Origin: Anas platyrhynchos
Lineage: Eukaryota; Chordata; Aves; Anseriformes; Anatidae
Reading direction: 5' to 3'
Assembly (NCBI RefSeq): GCF_047663525.1
Contig: NC_092601.1
Coordinates: 15,275,501-15,339,500 of the forward strand
DNA: 64,000 bases
Positions 55,893-64,000 of this stretch are shown here, piece after piece. Under the pieces are notes generated by a model, which had not been told where the DNA came from, did no database searches, and saw only the letters and a program-made list of their open reading frames with translations. The translations under genes and the position numbers were made by a program. The first letter of the stretch is position 1, and each line of letters begins with the position of its first letter.

Positions 55893-58800
55893 CTGGAGGA
55901 AGACAAGAAAAGAAAACAAAACACAAACAACAGAACAGAAAAGTCAGTCATAATGACTAATGTAAACACGGAACGACAGACTACGACCGCCTCCCAGCAT
56001 AAAATGGTCTGTATTTACTGCATATCAAGGAGCTGCTGGCTTGGTCTGACAAGGAAATTTGCACAAATCGTTGAGTAGCCAAGTCTGAGGAACACACTGT
56101 CAAGCCTGTTGCAAGGTTGCTGGCCAGGTCAGTGCAGATGGGCTAATGATTTAACCAAGCTCTCGATGGAGAAGGAAATCCAACAGTCATTGAGTCAAAT
56201 TATGCCATATTTCACTTGGGAGAAGAGAGGGAAATGGAAATGATGCAGATGTAAAAACCCAGCACATACCTTTGTCCTCAATTAGTCAGGTTGCCAGAAA
56301 AAGGAGGTTGAAAAGGAAATGGAAATAAAGTTCATTGCATTTTACTGCAACGAGGGCATCAGAAGACTGCATGTGTCGCAGATGGACAGTTTGAAAGAAA
56401 AGTGTGGAAGAATGAATCTTTGTGAGCAATTTATGCCTGAGAAAGAAGAGACCCCCGCCAGAACGGCAACAGGCTGCCATCCCACAAGACGAAATTAGCT
56501 AACGGTTATCAGATGGTTAATTATCCACCAATGGCTTGGGATCCAGCCTGAGTACCACGCAGTGGTAGACAAGACTCCAGCCTGGGGGTGAGAAAAGAAA
56601 TTCACAAAGATGAGAGGTGCCTTTGGTTTGGGGGTTGTTTTCTTCTTTTTTTATTCCAAGCAAGGTAATCCAAAACAGCTCCCAGAAACTACAAGGGGAA
56701 CATACGCCATTCAGTTTTGACTACTGAGCTGAAAAGCATGCAAATCACACACTGCAGTAAGAACAAAAGTCTTTGTCTTTTTATGCCAATGTGTTCAATG
56801 CCTTCATCATGACCATGCTACTGCTTCTGGGATTCTGCTACCATGATACTAACTACCAAGCAATGAGGACAGGTATTTTTCTCCTCTTTTTATACCAGCA
56901 AGAGCTTGAATAATTCTATAATATCCATGTCTTACTTCCCAAGAGTGCTTTTCAGCATACTGACTTTTTATCACCTTTAAAATTGTACCACGTGAAATAG
57001 CCAGTTAAGCTGGCAAAGAGACAACTGAAAGGCAGTTCCCCACCAGGAGGTAGGATTTATCTTGCGTGCTGGGAAGGAACATTATGAGGCATCCTTAGGC
57101 TCTCAAAAGCTCAGATATTCAAAGGGGTTTTCAGAGAGTTAACGGTATTTTAATCAGTTTTCCTTCAAAGACCAAACCTGGCTGAACCTCTGCACAATAG
57201 AAGAGAGAGACTGCTCCTTTAGCAGGGCTGACCCTACCAGCACAAGATGAAGACACCTGAGGCTTATTTGCACACTCAACTTTTAGTGTCTTCCATAATT
57301 GGAAAACTTTCTGCAGAAAATGGATCTTAATATAAAACTCTGGCCCAGAAATGGCATCTATATTTAGAAGACAAAGGGTACATACGTTCTTTCTCTTTTT
57401 CAGATGTATTTTTTTGCCACTGAGAAAGAAAAAGTAGAAAATACCAAGCTGAGACAGTTGAACTGTATATTCTATACAGTTTATGAAGTATGATTGCTGT
57501 TTCAGAAATGAAGCTTAGGGCATTATTAAAACATATGGGACTAACCCAACAGGCTCAAAGAGGCTTAGAAGTCAAAGAGCTTTCTCATGATAAGTAGGAC
57601 ACATTTCAGATAGCATCATGCTGAAATTACCAGCCAAGCATCATGCTAAAAAGAGGGTCTTAGAAGGCATTTGATTGCTCATTTTCCATTTGTATTCTAT
57701 ATGTGAAGTGTCAGAGGAGATGAGTATGAACACAGAACTTGCAGTTGCTAAGCTTTTTTAAGAAGTACTTAGAAAAAAAAATCAAGGATCATGGAAGGTC
57801 ATTGTGCATCTTGCTAGACAAATCATAGATTCAGCACACAATCTGCAGCATCAACTTTCTTTAGAACATTACAAATCAAGGAAGGCCAATTGATGAACTG
57901 CATTTCAATGATGTACAAAGTACACTCATTGTGGAGGGAGAAGTTGAAAAGAATTTGCTCCTTCCTCCTCCAAGAAAAAAACCAAAAACATGCGATTGTT
58001 TAAGAGTCACTGAAACAAAGTAATCAAGATTACGAGATTTGGACAGTCAAGCAGAGAGCATTTTACATTCAAACCTACCTGCAATCCACCACAAAGAACA
58101 AATCAAGACTCAATAGTCAGAGTTAGGGCTGATGTTCTCTCCTTAACGCAGGATTTTTGCACCTTTTCCCATTACAGTTTGAACCAGTTACTCCTTCTGT
58201 TAAAGTATAATTTTAATGACCATGAAAAGTATGGTTGAAAACTGGAAGCAGAGAGCTAACACTTCTGCACACCCTTCATGAGCAGCACAGCTCTACAAGC
58301 ATGCACTGAATCTTTTGTCACTGAGTTAGGTTCACTGCATGAATGTTTTGCTCCATATGCTGTTGGCAGTCTCTCACCCAAGTCCTTCAGTCCTCTGCTG
58401 GGAAGCAAGGGAAAGATACTGTGGAATACACAGATCCCTACGTCCGGACAGGCCAATAGATGAAGATGTATCAGCACAAACTTGCCAGTCACATGGATAT
58501 GAAATCAAAATGTATTATCCACAGTTAAAATAACTTTAGACTTCAGTTCCTTTAAAAAAATAAAAATCTAAAGAATGACTTCTAAGCCTGAGCACAACAA
58601 TTCAGAGCTCAGGAGGTCTTGGTCCCTGCTTGGAGGTAACCTGGATACAGTGCCTGACACAGCCATAAGGTACACCGTTGCATTTAGTTTCCTTTAAAGA
58701 GGAGCTTTCATAGAAGGATAAAGAACGTGCACAGTGCATTGATTCTTCCAGTACTCAGTGCCCAGGTGCCTATATGCCCTCTTGTACCTTTCTAAACTCA

Positions 58801-61800
58801 TCACGGATGACAGGACCTTCACCACGCTGTTAGCTCCCCCGAGCTGAGCACCTAACAGCCTTCTTGCCACGTCTCCAGGTATCTCGTGTTATTCCACACA
58901 ACACACCTCTCAGTCACTTACCAGTCAGCTAGGACAAACACAGCTGATTGCACGCAAGTTTATTTTTGCATTTCTTAAAAGAAAGAGTCTCTCCTTCACA
59001 TTTAGCCTTGTTGAGGGCATAAAAACTTTGATAGGCATAATTTGCCAGCACATAAAAGTTAGGTGCTTAATACATGTAGCCTGCATACAAAAGTATCAAA
59101 AGTATCACTGGTTGCAAAAGCATCACTGGTTGCAAAAGCTAATACAAATTAATGAGAATAATCAGTTAATTGTAGAGATCATAAATTCTACCAAGTCCTG
59201 TGAACTGTGCAGATCATGAATACTTCACTGCTAACTGAGCTATGCTGGAAGATCACTTACCACGTGAAACCGTGACTCCAAGTAAAAACCATTTACTGTT
59301 TGTGGTTAAAAAAACACATACATCTCTCTTTGGCTACCCTGACTTTGATTTCCTGCCAGAGCTGTTCAGGTAAGCCAATAAAGACCAAAGCTTCTGGAGT
59401 CAAGTTCTTAAAAGCTGATCCACCTCTCAAATAGCTACAGCACAGTAAACACACAGGGTTTGGTATCATTATGTATGGGAGGTACAACGTGGAGGGAAAC
59501 AGCCAATTCCAGCCAGTGGGTTCTGAATTCAAAGGGACTTAAGTTTTCCAAGTCAAAAGAACAGAGCTTCTGTTTGTTTTGTTTGTTTTTAAAGTCTTGG
59601 AAAGAATGCGATGGCTTTTTCTTAGCCCTGCAGACAGCCACATTAAACTCTGGGTGTGACTTTAGGTAAACAGAAGACAGTGAAGACCGAAATGAGGTCA
59701 TGTTCCAGCCCAGAGGGTATCTCAAATCCAGAATGAAGACTAGATTTTTTTCCCCCCAGACAATATTTTATTTGATAGACCCATAAGCAGTTTTCTACCT
59801 TTGCTACGATAGCACCTGCAGGAACCAGAAAGCACAAGACACCACAAGCCCAAGAGCAGTCTTTACAAGACTTCAGAAAGTTGTGACCCTTTCATGGGTG
59901 CTAGCACCATGCTTCAAGGCAAGTTTGTGTTCATGCACCATGGGAGAAGGCACCAAGACACCCAACTCAGACAGCAAAACTCCCAGCACATCACAAGGCA
60001 GGCAGACAAATGGCACGAGGCAGCAAGAAGGCAGACCAAGCAGCAGCATGACAGAAAGGAACCCAATGCGAGGCTAAGTCCCAACATGAACAGCAGAAAT
60101 GGAGGAACAGCAGCTTTATGGACGTGTCTTTCTGGGAACAGACTGTAAGATACGGGCCTTTGGCTGCATGGGCCAAAAGCAGCAGGCCTTTATTCCAACT
60201 GGAACCAACACCTTCCAGCTGTGGCTGTGGCTCCCTTTATACCAGGTGAGTTGCATGGGTGTTGTAATTATACCTGTATTCAACCAAGCTAAAAACTACA
60301 AGGCCTAGGGCAGACCAGCTGCTCTTCTCTGTCTGCACGTGGCTTTCTCATAGACCACCGTGAGGGAGGACACACTGGCTACCTCGGAGAACACCAGCAA
60401 CAGCAGCACGTTGGGAATTCAGACGGTGAAATGATGCTAAGAGGGCCCTGTTCAGAGCCGATGGGAGATGGATGGAATGATTTGGACACACACAGATCAA
60501 ACAAAACAGTAAAAAGGTTTGGAAACAGAATGAAATAGATCTTAGTGCTCGTGTCTGGACCCTTCAGGATTATTTTTTTTTAAAACTTACTCCTTTCTGA
60601 CTTTAAATGCGAGGATAAAAGGAGGAGCTGCACACAGATCTAACAGGCATTGAAACAACTCTTTAGGACAGGCCACCATTACCAGCTAGGATTTTTCAAC
60701 AGATCAAAAATCCTACTGAGGAACTTAAAGCATGTGGCAGATACGTATCTGTGGTTGTGGGCACATGCTGTTATGACCAGTCAATACAAAGAGGACAGCA
60801 GCAGGGCTCAGGGGATGCCAAAAAGTTGAATAAGACACCCTGTCCTGACTGAAAAGCTGCTAGATTGGTTCTTACTAGAAAATGGCTTCTTGGGATGGGA
60901 GAACTTCTGTGCTGCATTTGAAGTGCAATGTTATTTGTACATTTAAGCAGTGCTCATTACTAAGTGTTCAAGCTGTTCTCCAGCGTGGGCTCTGATTTAA
61001 AGCAGCCGTGAGCTAGCCTTTAGGAGGCACGGGCCTCTCCAACCATCACATTGTGCACTAGAAGCCCTTCCAAGGTTAATAATGTTCCTTGAGTCTGCAC
61101 CAGAGCACAACTAAAAAACTTTAACCCTTGGCAGGAGGGAATGGGGTGGGAGGTGCAGAGGAAAGGAATGTGAAGAAATAAAAGGCACTGGCCTGGGATA
61201 AACAGTGCAGGGATGACAGGAGTGGTTGGGAGTGGAGAAGGGGTTGAGCAAGAAGGACCTTTTTTTCCAGTACCTGTTCCATTTGCGGGCGCTGTTACCA
61301 GTATGTCCGTGCACTGTCCGAGGGCTTAAGCTGCCAGCTCATATGGCTGCTACTGTCCATGGCAGCCAAATACAACTGTGATGACGCAAGAAAGAGAGAA
61401 AAAGAGAGTGCAGCCTCAACGTGCATGAAAAACACAGTGCAAGCAAGTGAAACGCTGTGGTGCGTGTCGGTGACAAGGTGGTCTCTACAACCCTAAGGGG
61501 ATAGCCCTGTGGCAAGAAGGAGAAAACAGAAGGAATGAGAGGAGGGAAAAACAAACAAACAAACAAAAAGCCAGGAAAAGTAACGGACAAACAATGCAGC
61601 AGGATCATCACATCTTAGTTTTCACCATCTGTTCTCAGAAAGAAGCTAAATGGAATATATCAGCTCTGTCCACACACTGGGCATACCCTGCTGAGATGGT
61701 TAACCCCCTCCTCCTCCCTCCCAGAAGGAGGCAGGGACATGCACATTAATACTCTCTTTTTATCGCTCTCCTTCTAACTGATAATTTGCTACAAACAGGT

Positions 61801-63655
61801 CCTGCAAGTTCTTCTGCTTCCATACAGCCTCAGAAATCTACTGTGGAGAGCTGTGAATAGAAAACCAAACCAAAAAAAAAAAAAAAGAGCAAAAACAAAC
61901 ACAAAAAAAAAACAACCAAATAACAATAAAACAGAAAATCCCCCTGTCCCCTGCTGCCTGTCTGTACAACAGGGTAGCAAACAGTATTTGCCTTCTCTTC
62001 ACTGCCCATTTACTATCAGCACATCCCTCCAGAAAAGACATTGATGTTACAGTCCATTCCTTGCTTCACCTAGGCAGAAGCTCCCCTTGTCTATAGGAGC
62101 AGTGATGCTCTCTCCTCCTCCAGCTCCTACACTTCCCTACAGATCGTATTGCTGGCTGTCAAGTCAAGTTCCTCTGGAAAAAAAAATAAATCTCGTAAAT
62201 CTCAAAAAATAAAACTCTTCTCAGACGCCAGCCTAAAGGCACCAGGACTTGGATCCCCCTTTAGGGTATTAATGCAAACAGCTACAGAAGAACCAAGAAA
62301 TGTCTTGCGTAACTGCAGCCCCCGTGGAAAGGAGCGTGCTTTTTCAGAAGCACGAGAGCTGTAGGGGAAGGGGAGGCAGGACCTTGGCCTACAGACACTG
62401 AACGAACATATGCCTTGGCAGGTCTAGAGGCAGGAAATGGCAGTGGAAAAGCAAGCTCTTGCCATACTGTACTGTGTGCGGCACGTCAGCTCCTCCCGTG
62501 GACTGTCGCGTTGCTGAGAGCAGATAATGCTACCAGAGGTTGTGGTTCACAATACCAGGGATTGGGAAAAACCATCTGTATTTCTAAGAAGGTTGCAAGA
62601 AACCTGGCAACCTTCCAGTTTTCCTCTCTCTCTACGGTGAGATGAACTGGTCATTTTGAAGTGAAAACATGAATGTGATGTCCCCCTTCCCACCACAGTT
62701 CCTACTCCATCCTTCAACATCCTCCCCATGACTTTGAATCGTGCACCACTGAGTGTATTTTCTTTACCTATACCTGAAGACTGGCTGCTGATTAAACATG
62801 CTACTACTCATCCTCTGTAATCACACCACCAAGTTAACGAGCACTGCGATGGCATGTTCTCCAGGTTCTGGCGTAAGGTTCACAGGATCCAGTGAAGGAG
62901 GGCAAGATTCATCTAGTTCTTACACATACATGAAGGCATGCCCATGTTTTATCCAGCACACCGAAATGGCTACCAGGCCACTCCAAATATCAAAACCTTC
63001 CATGAAAGTGTTTTTTTTTTTTTCTTTTTTTTTTTCCCCTCCATAGGAAATTAAATACAAAAAGAGATTCTAAAGAAAGTAAAAGAGTTGTGAAACAAGG
63101 ATTTAAAAAAAAAATCTCAACAGCAACAAAAAAATACAAATTTCATCCTACTGTCTCTTTAGGGCAGATTAAGGAGAGAGGTTCAGCAATAACTCTGAAT
63201 TTACTGCTTTAACAAACTTCTTTGTAAACTTGAGGAACCAGTGCCACAGATAGCAAGAATACTGCATGCAAGTGAATCATCCTGCTGAAGTCACCCACCA
63301 AGACACTCATGCATTTCAGTGGTGGCAGGACTGGGCCCATAGGATTACAGTGTTAACAGATTTAGTTTTATTATTTTTATGTGCAATGTCAAAAGTAGCA
63401 GAGTTGAGCTTTGTTCTCCATGGCAGGTGAGACACGGCTCGTCTATTCAAAGTGCTGCCATTTATGGGCCAGATCCTGTGCTTGGCTACACAACCAGCTC
63501 CCTTGAGAGTATACAGGAGTGGTAAATGTGTATTCCCCAAAGTTGCTGAAGCAGAGAGGAGCAGTAAAGAGAGACTTACTGAGGGAGGTGGGGACTCCCG
63601 GCCAATGAGCGGGGTATTCTCACAACGGGGGTTCTGGAAATTTGCATTCTGGCTC
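55821..63655 (-). CDS. TTYH3: Tweety family member 3, C-terminal part only
   Basis: Last two coding exons of TTYH3, a multi-pass membrane protein of the tweety family, first described as a large-conductance anion channel although that role is debated. The exons are 63655-63580 (76 nt) and 55892-55821 (72 nt with TAA). Together they encode a cytosolic tail reading SQNANFQNPRCENTPLIGRE, then SPPPSYTSSMRAKYLATNQ, then PRPDAGSVH. The NPRCENTPLIGRESPPPSY wording is specific to TTYH3 as I recall it, and the reading frame continues correctly across the junction (codon boundary after Ser). PPSY is a PPxY motif of the kind bound by NEDD4-family WW domains. About 475 upstream residues and the transmembrane core lie beyond the right edge. 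Confidence 0.93.
55893..63579 (-). other. TTYH3 last intron (7,687 bp)
   Basis: Donor GTAAGT at 63579-63574, acceptor CAG at 55895-55893. AT-richer than the LFNG side, with A/T runs (61871-61886, 61901-61912, 63010-63034) and an 18-bp tandem duplication at 59104-59139. No further exon recognised; small frames inside show no similarity that I know. Confidence 0.9.
59104..59139. repeat. 18-bp tandem duplication
   Basis: ATCACTGGTTGCAAAAGC occurs twice in perfect tandem. Simple local duplication in the TTYH3 intron. Confidence 0.95.
63580..63655 (-). CDS. TTYH3: TTYH3 penultimate coding exon
   Basis: 76 nt: last base of a split codon, then 25 codons from Ser-Gln-Asn to Pro-Pro-Pro-Ser. Acceptor CTTTCCTAG, donor GTAAGT. 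The exon ends exactly before the Tyr of the PPxY motif. Confidence 0.92.
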
Positions 63656-64000
63656 CTAGGAAAGGAAGACACACATGGTAATGGGGGTACGTGCCACACT
63701 TCTCTGGGGAAGGTCTCTGACAGAGTATACATCCCCCCAGAACTACTGTCTCCCTCAAAGCTTTTCTTACAGGCCAAGTGGATCCCCTTTTTCAGTTAAG
63801 GACATAAAACTAGCATTATTTTCCTCAGATTAAGCACTATCTTTACACTCGGAACAGCCCACACTGAATCATGTCAAATGATTTAAAAATAGGTTCCTGT
63901 GAAAAATCTGCCTCTCTGCAGAGTCAGAACTGCCGTGCTGTAGAAATGGAGATAAAATAAGGACAAAGCCTAAGGGGAAGAAAACGATGTGGCAGCCCAA
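63656..64000 (-). other. TTYH3 intron, partial
   Basis: Intron upstream of the penultimate exon, continuing beyond the window. I see no further TTYH3 exon in these 345 bases. Confidence 0.7.

Noticed and set aside
63316-63777. 153-codon minus-strand frame as a separate gene
   Set aside because: Only its central part (63580-63655) is real, as a TTYH3 exon; the remainder is intron on both sides with proper splice sites.

Overview
The window is vertebrate nuclear DNA, most likely avian. It carries spliced genes with GT-AG introns, CpG islands and mammal-length UTRs, and no operon, ribosome-binding site or other prokaryotic feature. The complete gene in the middle encodes a 363-residue protein that I recognise as Lunatic fringe (LFNG). 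Its length and wording match the bird orthologue as I remember it. Small LFNG introns, high GC on the left and the absence of any transposon I can recognise fit a bird (micro)chromosome.

Layout. (1) About 1-32,600: roughly 32 kb of LFNG upstream flank with no coding gene that I can support. It holds a 413-bp uninterrupted homopyrimidine microsatellite, a 17-bp minisatellite, an orphan CpG island near 17.4-17.9 kb with RBPJ-type sites, and several AT-rich islands in GC-rich DNA that look like cis-regulatory elements. (2) About 32,400-44,350: LFNG on the + strand, with CpG-island promoter, eight coding exons, a 6.7-kb first intron with enhancer-like blocks, and a 1.8-kb 3' UTR. (3) About 44,350-50,020: a 5.7-kb gap with no gene seen. 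(4) About 50,020-64,000: the 3' end of TTYH3 on the - strand, with a long 3' UTR, the terminal coding exon, a 7.7-kb intron and the penultimate coding exon. The rest of TTYH3 lies beyond the right edge.

The two genes are convergent and functionally separate. LFNG is a Golgi O-fucosylpeptide beta-1,3-N-acetylglucosaminyltransferase that modifies Notch EGF repeats and is known as a cyclic gene of the segmentation clock. TTYH3 is a tweety-family membrane protein.

The most interesting signals are regulatory. The last 400 nt of the LFNG 3' UTR carry a Pumilio site, a miR-200-type seed match, a short hairpin with a pyrimidine-purine-pyrimidine triloop resembling a Roquin decay element, and a full 8-mer miR-125 site. 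The LFNG core promoter has a palindromic HES/HEY-type CACGCGTG beside a GC-rich minisatellite. Intron 1 has a textbook SOXE dimer palindrome. The TTYH3 PPxY motif is split by its last intron. No new protein system was found; all motif-based roles are inference from sequence alone.
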